Assembly: GCA_947044365.1 (NCBI GenBank)
Contig: OX345645.1
Coordinates: forward strand, 4,101,741 to 4,165,740
From: Petrosia ficiformis
Taxonomy: Eukaryota; Porifera; Demospongiae; Haplosclerida; Petrosiidae
Direction of reading: 5' to 3'
DNA length: 64,000 bases
This document shows, one piece after another, positions 22,701 through 34,553 of the stretch (positions within the stretch are counted from its first letter, which is position 1; each line of letters starts with the position of its first letter). The position numbers and the translations under genes were made by a program. The notes beneath the pieces were generated by a model, which did no database searches, was not told the DNA's origin, and worked only from the letters and a program-made list of their open reading frames with translations.

Positions 22701-25700
22701 TAGTAGTAGACAAGTCTGGTAATAGTATTAGTAATAGTAATACACAATTTCAATGTTGAGGTAATAGTAATTGTAATAGACTTTAAGTAATATGTTCATT
22801 TATAGTCTATAGAGAGACTTTTTAGTATCGGAGGGAAATGTTTTTGGTCAGAAAGGTTCAAACATACTGATTCTGTTTTTGAGAAACTCATTAATATTAA
22901 ATGCAATGGTCAGTGAGTTTAAAACATGACAGAATTTCAAAGAAACCTCAATGCTATAGTACAGTAACACTGACTTTGGCAGTAATAGTATTTTAAGGTA
23001 ATAGTTGACTTGGGAGGTATTAGTAATATACATGTAATTCTTCCAGTGCATTGACCCATGTCTGATTAGAATCAGTCCTAGTTTCATAAAAATAAGACAG
23101 ATAATGGAGTGAGGGCGGAGTATTGCTTAAGTTCATGTGTATTATCAATTTATTGGTCACATGACATTTTATTTGGGTCACATGACAATTATCAGTCACA
23201 TGACATTTCATTGGTCACATGACATTTTAGTGTATGAAACTATGAATGATATTGAATTTGCCAAAATATTTCTTTTTATTAGGTGAGTCTTCTTTTTCCA
23301 TGTTTTCTTTATTTCCTCTCTCTGCTATTCCCGACTCATTTCTAATACAGTTGATTACTTGTGTTAAAAAGTTTGCAAATTATCAGGTAAAAAAATATAA
23401 TTATCTTTCTGGTTCTAAAGTTTGACCCACTGGTTCTGATCACTAATGTTCTATTTCTCATGTATAGATTAATGCTATTAATGAGAATGTGAGGTTGTAT
23501 GAATGTATGAAATTCTCTGAAAGAAAACTCATTCAGGAGGTAGGTACCTAGTTCTCATGAAATGATTATAGTATTTAAATCATAACCAATTCCACACTGG
23601 TAAGCTCTGGCAACTTGTAGTCACTATCCCTGTTTTAAAATTAGGAACGTTTATCCCCTTGCAAGGTTTTCAATAAAGAATTCATTTGAGGAAATCCTGT
23701 CCTGCAATCTCAGTGACACAAGACCAATCTTAATTACTATAGGTCACCTGTTGTGGTTCTTGTATATCAGGATACTGCATGATTTATATGCTACTAGCAC
23801 TCTTCTGTTAATAATACAAATTACTTGTAGCAAGCGCCATCGAGACAAAGTAATACAGACCACTACAATTTTTTTCAAAACATAATAAAGTTTGTGTATG
23901 AAACAAACAATACTTTTGTTACATGAAATAGAAATATAAATAAACATTTATGGGCATTAAAACTGTTATAACTTTATATCCTAAAAGACAAAATAAGGAT
24001 ATCAATGAAAGAAATGTATAATTTGTATATAATTATATCTTACATCTAATTCTCAAACAATGAAGAAGTTACCTCTAAAGTCTCCATGTGAAAACCTGTA
24101 GGTGGAGCTAGGTAGCTTTCTATCTTGCATCAATGGTGGTGTAGTAGCAACCATTACCTCGATTGTTTTTGTTTTAAAGTGTTTCTTGGCTAGCGACAGC
24201 CATGAACCAGGATCACTTGTGTTTTGTGTGTCCATATTTACTCTTGTTATCGCCCTCATTTCATCTTAAAGTCGTGGAACGATAAATGTGAGTTATAAAA
24301 ATTGTCATAACTTTAGAACCAAAAGGTTTTTAGAAGAATTCCTACGTTATTTTTCTTCCTTGTATAATTTGAAGTCTACCAGTACCCTGTTTGAATTGTC
24401 AATGTTTTTATTTTTCCAGAAAAAGTGCTAACAGACAGACAGACACACAGACAAAACGATTACCGTACCCTTCCGCCTACGATACGCAGCGAGGGTAATA
24501 ATTACAATAATGATAATAAGTACATGTATTCTAACACATAATTGTCATGTACATTGAATGTGCATAGTTTGGGTATATGATAATTAACTGTTCTATTTCA
24601 GGGTGTAGTATGCTGTCATGATTTATGAGAAACTGCATAACATTATATACATGTACATGTATAATATAATTATACAAGGCACATAATTATTATTGATTAT
24701 TAACTTGTAATTATATTTTCAGGTTAAGGATCATTGTTGTGATGAATATATTAACAGGTGTAAATTGAGGAAAATGCCGAGAGAAAAAAGTATCTTACCT
24801 ACAATTCATTTGGTATGACGAATATTACATGTTATATATTCATTATACAGAACAGTGTTCTCCCCAGGATAGAAGAGTACAATTGATAATTATCACAGCC
24901 ACACCCATCAGTAGTATACACGTGACAATGCTCTTAAATTACTAGCTATTATGTCAATTCTAAAGTAATTTTGTGTTCCTTAAAGACAAAAGTTGCAACA
25001 TTAATTATCAGTGAGCTAAGAATGGTGCTAGTAACATGTAGATGGGTGGAGTACTCTTCTTTACAAATCTAGTGAGAACCCTGCTACACTGCACTTTTGT
25101 TTGTGAAGCCAACAGAATTTGTTATCCACATACCGTATGCTGGGAAATATTCGTGGTTGAATATTTTTGCGAAAGCAAATTTAAATTTTCACGAATTACC
25201 ATAATTTTACCACACACTTCCAATTTTAGTAGATAGGCCCTGTCGAAAAATGTGTATAATTTGTTTACTCAACGTGCAAAAATGACACAAGAGTTTGTTT
25301 GTGAATACTGTATGAGGGGTCACCATATCTACAAAGACGTCTGGGTTCCTGATCCAATAAGGCCTGAAGTATTGACTTGTGTGTGAGAGGCTGGAAATGA
25401 TGCTAATCCCCATTCTGTAGCAATGATCAATTAATTGCTCAATGGCTGTTGACCATGAATCAATGGCAGAAGAAGGGACACTTGAAGATAGTGCTCCGTG
25501 TGGGTTCGGAACAGAAGAATCTCGCTTGAAGTAATGATATAATGATGCAATAATCGATTCACATGGCGTTTACTTGCTAGCACACCCATATCTTCACGAT
25601 TTTTATTTTCGCAAGTAGTGTACAATTTGCGAAATTCGTGAAAATAGTCCATCGCGAACATTTTCCGGCATACGGCCCTGTCCACTTACTGTATTCTTGT

Positions 25701-28700
25701 GTAACAAATTTTGTTGGTTTCCTATACAAAATGGCTGAAAAGGCAGCATTTATGAAGCAGCTGTTACTCAGTGAAATGAATAATAAAAGTACTAATACAT
25801 GTTTCCTGATATCTACACATGTACTACATGTACATGTATTTATAAACACCTATTAGGATGGTATGCATGGACTGTACTCAGTCTCACCAGCAAACACTGA
25901 TCCTTCTGCTGTACTTGAGAGGAGAAGTACTGACTCACTTTTGGGTCGACTAGAGAAGATGCAGAAACCTTGGTCAGATATTGTCAGAGAGGAAGGAAAA
26001 TTGGGTGGATTTGATGGAGACGATCTGAAACTCTCAAACACAGGTGATTGTCTGTTTATCAGTTACTAACTTTCATGTTCACTATGACCTCATATATATA
26101 TGTTCATGACTTTAGACTAACAATCTTTTAATCTTCATCGATTTCATGCAATTATCTTTCCTGTTTTTTTTTTGTGTACATTAAATTTCAATCCATTACT
26201 TCATTATTGAGTTATAGTATAATCATGTACTAACCTTATGACATTAAACTATATATATATACAGTATTACATATAAAGTCATTACATCATTATTTTGAGG
26301 CCACTGTGAATGTGAACAGATTTTAACTATTTTAATGGGGCTGTAACCTACACAATGCACGTGTATAACAGTTGGCATTTTATGGCAATATGTAGACACC
26401 CTCCTCAAAGCTAATTATTCAGTTATATTGCTATACATGTATCACAATTATTTACATTACATGTACATATATGTTGCAATTATTATTCCAATATTGCCAT
26501 ATGACATGTATATAAGATAAATTAGCTTTCTTAAACACTATTGAGGATGCCTGTTATGAAGAGAAACAATGGCAACCTAGTCCATAATTCACCCTTGCCT
26601 GCAAAGGCAGAGCAGAGGGTCGGGTTGTCTGTCTGTATTTCTGTCAGTCTCTCTGTTCCAAAATTTTTTTGGACAACTCACAACAATGGCACTTCAATTG
26701 AGCTACCAACAGACTTGAAATTATACAAGGATCAAAATAAAAGACAGGCTTTTTTCTAAAACCTTTTGGTTATAAAGTTACAAGAATTTTTACAACTCAT
26801 GACTACAACATCGATCTGGCTCTAAGCTTTCTGCCATGACAATCATTTTCTAGCACCACCTTTTTCATTTCATGCACATGATTGAAGCTACAAGACTGTT
26901 CTCTAATTAATTATACTAACTTCTTATACTAGAAATATTGCCTCTTGATAGATAGGAGTGAAGCGTAAGTTGTAACACACATAATATATAATCTCAGTAT
27001 AATAAATTATAAGCAATTATTGTCTTGTCAGTACTCATTCTTGATTCCCAATCATACTTGTGATGAGGGTTTTGCATTGTGAGTGCTCAGTTTGTGTTCA
27101 GTTTGTACTTATTTAAAGTAACCATTACCTCACACTGAGAATACATCGTTGTATGCAATAATTTCAATATTTACTTAATGCATCAGGTAAATGACAATAT
27201 CACCCAACTGTGAAACACTAATTGCACATGTGCAATTTTCATGTTGTAAAATAGCTGACATACATTCATGAATTATGGTCTCATAACAATAGCAAGTTCA
27301 ATTATTAGTACTTCATGTACATGTATATACTGTTGTACATGTACCACTTTAGAAGCTGCTAAACACGTTCTTCAATTTCTTGGGTGCTCATTTCCAGGAG
27401 GTACTCGAGGAGAAACTGGAAAGGATTTAGAGGGACAAATGTTTGCTGCTGCTGCCATTGATATTGAGCCAGAAGACATACATATATTGAAGGTTTGTGG
27501 AGTGTAATAATTCAGTATGTATGTATAATGTGTGAGGGGTGAAACATGAATTTGAAAGTCTTTGAGGGGGCGACATACAAAGTTTATTGTTGTGTGCATA
27601 TTGGCAAACAAATTCCATGAGGGGCAAAACTATAGCAAGGGGGGACAACGCCCCCCCAAATGAAACCCTGATGTGTGTTTCTGTGTCTGACTGTGTGTCC
27701 ATTTGTTTGCCTGTGTGTGTGTGTGTCATGAGTACGTTCACAAGAGAGTTATATTTATTTATTTTTCTTGTAACTACAGAGCCATTTTTCCTCTAAATGT
27801 GTTGATAAACATGACTTGAACACTCTAAATGGGAGAAGAGTAGAAAAGGTTATATACATATATAATATATAATATACGCTGCACTCTATTTATGTATGCA
27901 TTAAGTGTGACATGGATAGATGATGGCTTGATGGATGAATGGATGGATAAATGGATGACATTGTATATGAATAACTAGGTTGTATATATTAGAAATAAAG
28001 AGAGAGACAAATGACCAGAAAAAATTTAGGATTTGAACCCAGGTCAAAGCCCAGATTCACTCTGGATATGTGTCTCTCTAATATCAGTGTATGAATTATG
28101 TTTAGTACTGATACAGATCTTTATCATCCCATCCAGGTAACTAATAGCAGATTCTGTCGTAATGATGCCCTCAAAAAGCTTATTGAAGTAGTAGAGAAAG
28201 CACAGGTCATACAAACAGAAAATATGACGGAGTTTGCTAATATTGTATCTCACTGTATTCCTTGCCACACCCTTTTGGCATCCAGTCCACCGTTTTTCCT
28301 TAATGCAGAAGGATTAAATATGGCCGCTATTGATGCTCTCACTGGAGTTATATCAAAGGTGTGATTAAAATGTGTAACTGGATGTGACTGCATGTATAGT
28401 GACTGTATACAAAAATCAATCATTTGGTTTTAGAGGAAGAAATTTTCAATCAAATGGTCGTATTAAAATGCCCTATTGAGCCATTTTGTATATAGAGAAA
28501 CTGAAATTTGGTTATATGAAGCCCAACTAATGTTTTCCTTGATACAAAATTTCATTGGCTTCATAATAAGCGCTTAAATCCATTGAAATGCTGGATCAAT
28601 TGTAATATACAGACAGGGCATCAGAGGCACAGCTGATGAACAGATATTTATTTGCAGCTGCTTAACCACTCTAGGGGCCCTTGCAATGACTACTCTAGGG

Positions 28701-31700
28701 GCCCTTGCAATGACTACTCTAGGGGCCCTTGCAATGACTAATCTAGGGTCCCTTGCAATGTCTACTCTAGGGGCCCTTGCAATGTCTACTCTAGGGGCGC
28801 TTGCAATGTCTACTCTAGGGGCACTTGCAATGTCTACTGTAGGGGCCCTTGCATTGACTACTCTAGGGGCCCTTGCAATGTCTACTCTAGGGGCCCTTGC
28901 ATTGACTACTCTAGGGGCCCTTGCAATGACTACTCTAGGGGTTCTTGCAATGACTACTCTAGAGGTGCTTAGGATGTATGACCACTCTAGAAGCCCTTGG
29001 AACATAAGACCATTCTAGGTGCCCTTGTCATTAGGTAAAAAATATTACAATCCCCTGTCTATATTACAGTTGATTCGAAATGGTTGATATAAACTCAAGT
29101 ACATGTATTATGTAACTTCCTTAACTATATTATACACATACAAAATGATACAAGTATATGTATATATATCACTTAAGATTTCAATTAGTGATGATCGACC
29201 TTTGACCTTTGTGGATCTCTGGGGTGCTCCAAGCAGTTATGGGCAGTATGTTTATTGGACAAGATCAAACTGCAGCATTAAAGTAAGCTTGGATCACTAA
29301 CCTCTTCCGCTCCTACACAATTTTATGTTTATAGAAAACTTGAATATGGCATCAGTCTGTTACTTGATATTTGTTCTTTATGTCTTCACTGAGTTATATA
29401 TGTATATTTACAAATATCTGTAGTATCTCTCCAGGGGGAGGGTTTAGTGAACATATGTGTATATATATACATAATTGTATATTATGTATTACTAATTACA
29501 TGTAACTGATGTTTCTACCAATGAAGGCTATAGTACATGTAGTATTAGTTAAAATGTTGAGTTTAACTTAACATTCTGTTAGTGCATGGGAACGTATACA
29601 GTAACTCACCATTAATTACAATAGTTAAATATTGATTTAACTACATGTACTTCTATTTTCAGGGTTGGGGAGTGGTTCGTTCTGAACGACCTTCCATAAG
29701 ACCATCTCCAAGTCTTGCTAGACTTGTACAGTGGGACTCATTCCAGATCTTGGGCTCAGTCCAAGGATTGAATATTACCAATAATGATACCATTAAGAGG
29801 TATGGAGTAGTACTAACGATCAGCTTATTATCCATTTTACATAATACCCATTCTTACAGTATTATATTGTTTGGTGATTTTTTATTATCCTCTACTGTAT
29901 TTTCACTACTTGTTTTCCAGTATTATGGTAACAGTGGAAGCTGAATGTCCTGAAGGAGTGGAACTTGTATTTGCAGATCTGTCCTCATTACCATTTGGTG
30001 CTCATCCACCAGGCAGTGAAGAGTACCATACTAAACAGCAGCTGTTGACTCAGTGTATCTGTGCTTTGAAAGTAAGGCATGTTGAAATCTCCATATATAG
30101 AGACAATAAAGGTCATTTATGTTCACCATGACCTCAGAAATGTTTTCACATCTTTAGTTTGGAAGGACTAACCAATCTGCACCATTTTCATATAATTATT
30201 GTTCCCATTCTTTTTTGTGTATGTCAATTTCACAGTTTTCCCTTCATTACTGAGTTACAGTATAATCATGTATTAACCTTATGGTGAAATAATGATCTTA
30301 TCTTTATGGGTACATTGTCAACCATCTACCAGTCATTCTCACTCCTCCTTTCATCTGTCTGTCTGTCTTCTTACTAGTGTTATTTTATTATCACAATGAC
30401 CACATACATGTATATCACTGTTTGCAAAAACCATCCACCATTTCAAACTCCTGTTACAGGCCATTTTGTACAGGAAGCCATTGCAACCAAATTTCTTTGG
30501 TTTTCTGTACAAAATATTTTAAATGTTTTTATTCAGCACATGTACATGTACATATGTACATGTATGTACAGTTAGTTATACACTGCCTAATGGAACTTTT
30601 AATTATAGTTGTAGTAAAATAATTAAGCTTACTACACATGTAAAAAATGATTTTAGTTAACTAAAAACAAATTCCAATTTCTGCCAGTATTTCTGGCCAC
30701 CATTGATTTAAATAGATATGCGTATATGCTTATTAGTTTTACTAAAGACATGATGTCTTACCAGGTGTTTGCTTATGACTGGCAAATTTGGAAGGATTGT
30801 CCAACTGCATCAATTCTTGACTATCTAATTATTACAGGCAATAACACATGTAGATTACGTTCATGATCACATAACTACCTTATGTGGTATGTTTTCTGCA
30901 TATTAAATAGTATACAGTTGGACATTCTTTCACAGCTTCATGACTCCTAGCATTATCAAATGAATTTCACGCTCTATGTTATCACTACTTATCATCCATT
31001 CTCCCAGCTGTTAGCTCGTGGTGGTTCTTTTGTTATTAGAGTTTACAGTCTGTTAACAAGATTTTCAGTCGGATTATTCTATTTACTATACAGAGTGTTT
31101 CAAGAGGTAAGTCTCAATATAATAGTACTGAAAGTACTTACATGTATGAGATTCAGTTGATAAAACTAATGTGATGGTCAATATTCATCAAGATATATAC
31201 AACACATGCTGTGATTAATGTATTCATCCTTTGAGCACAAATTATGTGAATATGTACCTGCAAACAATATACCAGATAGGAGTGTATATAGAAAATAATG
31301 AGCCTACTGCCAGACTTTGGGTTAGTTTCAAATTTATTGAACATTCAATAGATTTATCAGACAATGTCTCACTGTTCTGCCCGAGGTACATTTTAGAAAA
31401 GTACAGTAGTTCTAAAAGTTCTAATTCATAAGTCCTTTTAGTTATTTTTAGTACCAGTTACAAGTCTGGTTAATTCTTTTTCGTGCAGGTAGCCATATTG
31501 AAACCATTCACTTCATCTCCAGCTTCACCAGAACAGTTCATTGTTTGTAAAGGTTTTAATGGTTGTCAAGCAATTGTGTGTGAGGTATGAAGTATATATT
31601 ACATCCTTTACATGCATAGCTATATATACATGTACATACACTTGGTCAAAGAATGGATTACGTATTATCAGGAACGTATCAATGGGAAAACAAAGAGTTG

Positions 31701-34429
31701 GAATGTGTAACTTCCATGTCAATAATTAAAAAGCTAAACAGAGCATATGCTAAATGACTTACTATTTTTAGAATATATTGACCACACCCATAATGCATAG
31801 GTACACTATCTATGCCAGGTAAAAAAGCAAGATGTAGACTAACTTGTTGCAATTTGAGGAGACGTGTTACAGAAGACATTTTTGTGGAATATTCTGGAAT
31901 ATTCTAATAGGACATGAATGTATTTTGAAGTGTGAATTAGTATGATGTAAGTGTCAGGCATGGGTCAAGCACTAACATTTAGTGCTTTTAGCAAAGCACA
32001 AGCACTTATAAAGTGCTTCAAGCAGTAAGCAATTTTCAAGCACTTGTACACAAAGTGCTTAAGTATTTTCTAAAGCACTTTGAAAGTGCTTCAAGCACAA
32101 TTTCAAGCAATCATGATTCTACTAGTTATGTAACTCAACATTCCACATGCGATTTTTAAAAAATTAATTATTCAATGATTCTCACCATATAAATTTCATT
32201 AATTTATTGAATACTGTTATTACTTCTGATAAACACAAGTTTTTGAAAGTGATCATCGCTCAGTCTACATCTGCCGGGCCTAAAATCAGCTGTCACGATC
32301 AACATGATTATCACTTCAGATGTAAATGAAAACAAAGCCTACAAAGAAAGTGCTTAGTGCTTTAAAAATGCTTAAGAAGCACATCACCAAAAAGTGCACA
32401 AGCACAAGCACAAGCACAAAGGCTTTGGTTGATAAAATGCTTGTAAGCACATCCAAGCACTTTTGAAAATGTGCTTAAAGCACTTTTAAGCACAAGCACT
32501 GAAGTGCTTGACCCAAGCCTAGTAAGTGTTAGGTTACATATAATCTTCCAGAAGTTTCCGATAGTTTTTGTCTGGTTTCATCTAAAGAGAGTAACAAAGT
32601 TACAAACTACATGTATAAGTGCTAGTAAATGTGTAGTAAACTTAATTAGCGTAATAAAAACTACAATTTTCACTTTACTAATTATTTACGTCAGTTGCAT
32701 GTTCCCAACTCTTAGCGTTTTTTTCATTGATGCACTCCTGGTACTACATGTACATACATGTACATGTACTTTCATATATAAAATTTCCCGGAAATAAAAC
32801 ACTTAAATTTAATTGTAATTCTACCATTTTGTTCACAAAATCAATGAAATTTGGTGTCTCATTAATAATAGCTCTTCCTTAACACTAAATTTCATTGACT
32901 TCCTTACAAAATGGTTGAATGGTGAGTAATTGAATGTAAGCATTTGATGATAATTATTTTGCACTCGCTATTCATGTTACTATAACTGTATCCCACCTCC
33001 TTAAATTTGATTTTGGTTAGTATATCACCTTATTGAGTGTATTAAAAACATGTGTACACACTAAAGAGATATAATTGGAATTGGTTAATATCAAATTCAA
33101 ACTAAACCAGAGTACAGAAGTGTGTAATGAGGGCAAAAAGTGTGTTATTATAATGCTCAGTCACATGATGCATTGTGTGTAATCTGATTGGTCATAAAGC
33201 ACCAGGTAGCCATGTAATTGCTTAGGTTTACTTTGATAAACTTTTAATTGTTGTTAATAGAGCTGAGTAATTATCCTGATACTAATCATTGATATTTATT
33301 AGATATTAAAAAACAATAATAATATTACAAAGTGTTACTTTACTCAGTAGCATCTTCTGAACAATTAGATAGTATTTTAAAAGTATACTTTTGTCAAATA
33401 TTTGGACAGTCTGATTGTATTCACCAATGAAATTCAATTAAAGGGGAGGAGCAATACCTCCTAAAGTTAAAGTGTGTTAAAATATCAATTTCTATTTTAT
33501 TGCTCAGTACTAGTTATTAGGTTTAGATTTTAGGGCTACTAACTCCATTCCACTTCTATGTCAATTACAGCTTCTTCTAGTTGTTAATAACCATATCTCT
33601 GACTTAAAACAACAACATCTTCATGGAAGAGAAACCATAGCTATGGATGTACTAGAGATATTCCCAATACATTTTCTGTTTGAAGAAGCTTTCTATCAAT
33701 ATATGACTCAAAACAATGAAAGAATTGTAAGATTGCAAACTCAGACAATACTTCAATTGGAGAAATACTTTCTCGATCCACAAGTTAGTAATGCCATCCG
33801 TTCATCCGTTCATCTCCATGTATCCATTCAGTGATTCCCTCAAAGGGTGATACCATGGTGCTCCCCACCCACTAATTTTAAAGTTTAGGCTGAAAAACAC
33901 TGTTGTACAGGACTAATTGAGCAATATATATCATCATGCACTCCTCCACCCTTAATATTTATTTATCCTAGAGGAAACACTGTTCATCCGTCTACCTGTA
34001 TATTCATCCTTGTTGTATCAATCTCTTTTCATATAACTCTCCATGTAAACTACATATTATCTATCTATTAATCACTTTCCATAACATACATGTACGTTAA
34101 TGAATTTTTTTAATGTTGCATATTTGCAACATTAGCCGGGAAAGGGTTAATTATGACTACATGTATTCTATAATATTTCTTAGTGGATCTTCTCTGAGCT
34201 TGACCAAATATGCTACACACATGCACCATTTTCAATTTCTGCCAACCAGCATAGTAGATATCGTGTGTCATATTCCTGCTTACCACACCCTTTTAATTAC
34301 TCTGCAATATTCTTACACTTTAATCACCATCAATGTATTTATCCACAGTTGCTACCTGATGTAGATTTACAGGAAAAGTTAAAGAATGGTGTTTTAGAAC
34401 TTCTGAAACTTCCAAAACATTTGTCTTGA
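19785..34429 (+). CDS. CMTR2: Cap-specific mRNA (nucleoside-2'-O-)methyltransferase 2
   Basis: CMTR2 methylates the 2'-O of the second transcribed nucleotide of capped mRNA (cap-2), using S-adenosylmethionine. Sixteen exons: 19785-20537, 21322-21519, 21983-22106, 23283-23386, 23468-23539, 24723-24812, 25857-26043, 27353-27492, 28137-28358, 29178-29282, 29663-29799, 29921-30071, 31008-31106, 31489-31584, 33571-33783, 34349-34429. All are GT-AG and in phase; 2772 nt give 923 aa, longer than the roughly 770 aa of vertebrate CMTR2. An RG-rich tail (residues 1-35) precedes the first Rossmann methyltransferase domain: HLCEAPGAF near 161-169 binds SAM, VTADGS carries the catalytic Asp near 255, and LILKTF the catalytic Lys near 295. 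Exons 3-6 follow the vertebrate protein closely (FKPVTSKAGNSE, IPDSFL, ENVRLYECM). Exons 10-15 hold a second, degenerate methyltransferase fold (FVDLWGAPSSYGQYVYW). The start is the first in-frame ATG. A possible AATAAA is at 34529-34534. Confidence 0.93.
20773..20965. repeat. Three tandem units of about 68 bp in CMTR2 intron 1
   Basis: The unit contains GTAATATAGTGTATAGTTTA, ATGTCATAAGGTTAATACA and TTATACTGTAACTCAATAAC. Similar single units occur near 14250, 26220 and 30270, so it is a dispersed sequence that was tandemly copied here. Confidence 0.75.
21541..21652. mobile_element. 112-bp TA-flanked MITE
   Basis: TACAGTGGAAACCCTCTATTCC at the left is mirrored by GAATAGAGGGATTCTACTGTA at the right. 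The ends and the TA flanks are typical of Tc1/mariner-pogo derived MITEs. It lies in the intron between CMTR2 exons 2 and 3, just outside the inverted duplication. Confidence 0.85.
22150..22235. repeat. Two tandem hairpin units CAGGAG...CTCCTG
   Basis: AATAGCAGGAGTGGCGGGGTTCATGCGCTCCTGATA occurs twice. Each unit can fold through CAGGAG/CTCCTG. A related hairpin is at 38168-38215, and the left-arm counterpart near 17628-17665 has a single diverged unit. Confidence 0.7.
23829..24520 (+). mobile_element. Hairpin-ended dispersed repeat, insertion specific to the right arm
   Basis: Starts CAAGCGCCATCGAGACAAAG and ends with ACAGACAGACAGACACACAG, ACGATTACCGTACCCTTCCG and GAGGGTAAT. The left arm reads straight across this point (minus strand ...ACTTGTAG then CATAATAAG...), giving a natural empty site. 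The inside conserves GTAGCAACCATTACC and the TTGTATAATTTGAAGTCTACC block of the family. It lies in the intron between CMTR2 exons 5 and 6. Confidence 0.75.
25128..25676. mobile_element. TIR element in CMTR2 intron 6
   Basis: Left end TACCGTATGCTGGGAAATAT, right end ACATTTTCCGGCATACGG. The GCGAAA / TTTCGC words next to the ends also mirror each other. It is shared with the left arm (14813-15380). The termini resemble those of 19217-19606, which suggests related families. Confidence 0.75.
26590..26960 (-). mobile_element. Diverged member of the hairpin-ended repeat family
   Basis: The minus strand reads CAGACAGACAACCCGACCCT, CTGCTCTGCCTTTGCAGGCAAGGGTG at its 3' end. Its body carries AGCTTAGAGCCAGATCG and GTCATGGCAGAAAGCTTAGA, the block also found at 45925-45945. 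It is in the part of intron 7 that the left arm has lost. Confidence 0.5.
28668..28990. repeat. 24-bp minisatellite, about 13 units, in CMTR2 intron 9
   Basis: Units read ACTCTAGGGGCCCTTGCAATG+ACT, inverted relative to 12391-13066. The last units decay (AGGTGCTTAGGATGTATGACC, AAGCCCTTGGAACATAAGACC), and TTGTCATTAGGTAAA follows, as it does at 5635-5650. Confidence 0.95.
30455..30530. repeat. Foldback sequence CCATTTTGTACAGGAAGCC
   Basis: GCCATTTTGTACAGGAAGCC and TTGGTTTTCTGTACAAAAT form a hairpin. Similar foldbacks are at 13180-13270, 28440-28560, 32825-32925 and 38262-38300. They look like short dispersed non-autonomous elements. Confidence 0.6.
31955..32521. mobile_element. 567-bp hAT-type element with AAGCAC arrays and perfect 8-bp TSD
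   Basis: Begins CAGGCATGGGTCAAGCAC and ends GTGCTTGACCCAAGCCTA. It is flanked by GTAAGTGT at 31947-31954 and 32522-32529. Both subterminal thirds carry dense arrays of AAGCAC / GTGCTT words in both orientations, as expected for transposase binding sites. No coding capacity. It lies in the intron between CMTR2 exons 14 and 15. Confidence 0.92.
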
Positions 34430-34528
34430 TTACAATTTTTGTTAAATACAATTTTATTACAAACTATTGACAATTATCAGTTTGTTAAACTGATAATATA
34501 AATTATAGTACTAAAACATTTTGTATAT

Positions 34529-34534
34529 AATAAA
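34529..34534 (+). terminator. Polyadenylation signal of CMTR2
   Basis: AATAAA, 100 bp after the CMTR2 stop codon and 20 bp before the stop codon of the convergent gene, so the two 3' untranslated regions probably overlap. Confidence 0.6.
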
Positions 34535-34553
34535 TTGTTATTAAAAAGAAACG

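Larger units (their letters stand above)
21720..28670. repeat. Right arm of the large CMTR2 inverted duplication
   Basis: Contains functional CMTR2 exons 3-9 and is matched, inverted, by 13067-18330. The outer limit in both arms falls inside the 24-bp minisatellite. The inner limit is near 21720 here and near 19218 on the left, leaving a spacer with the promoter and exons 1-2. Confidence 0.9.
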
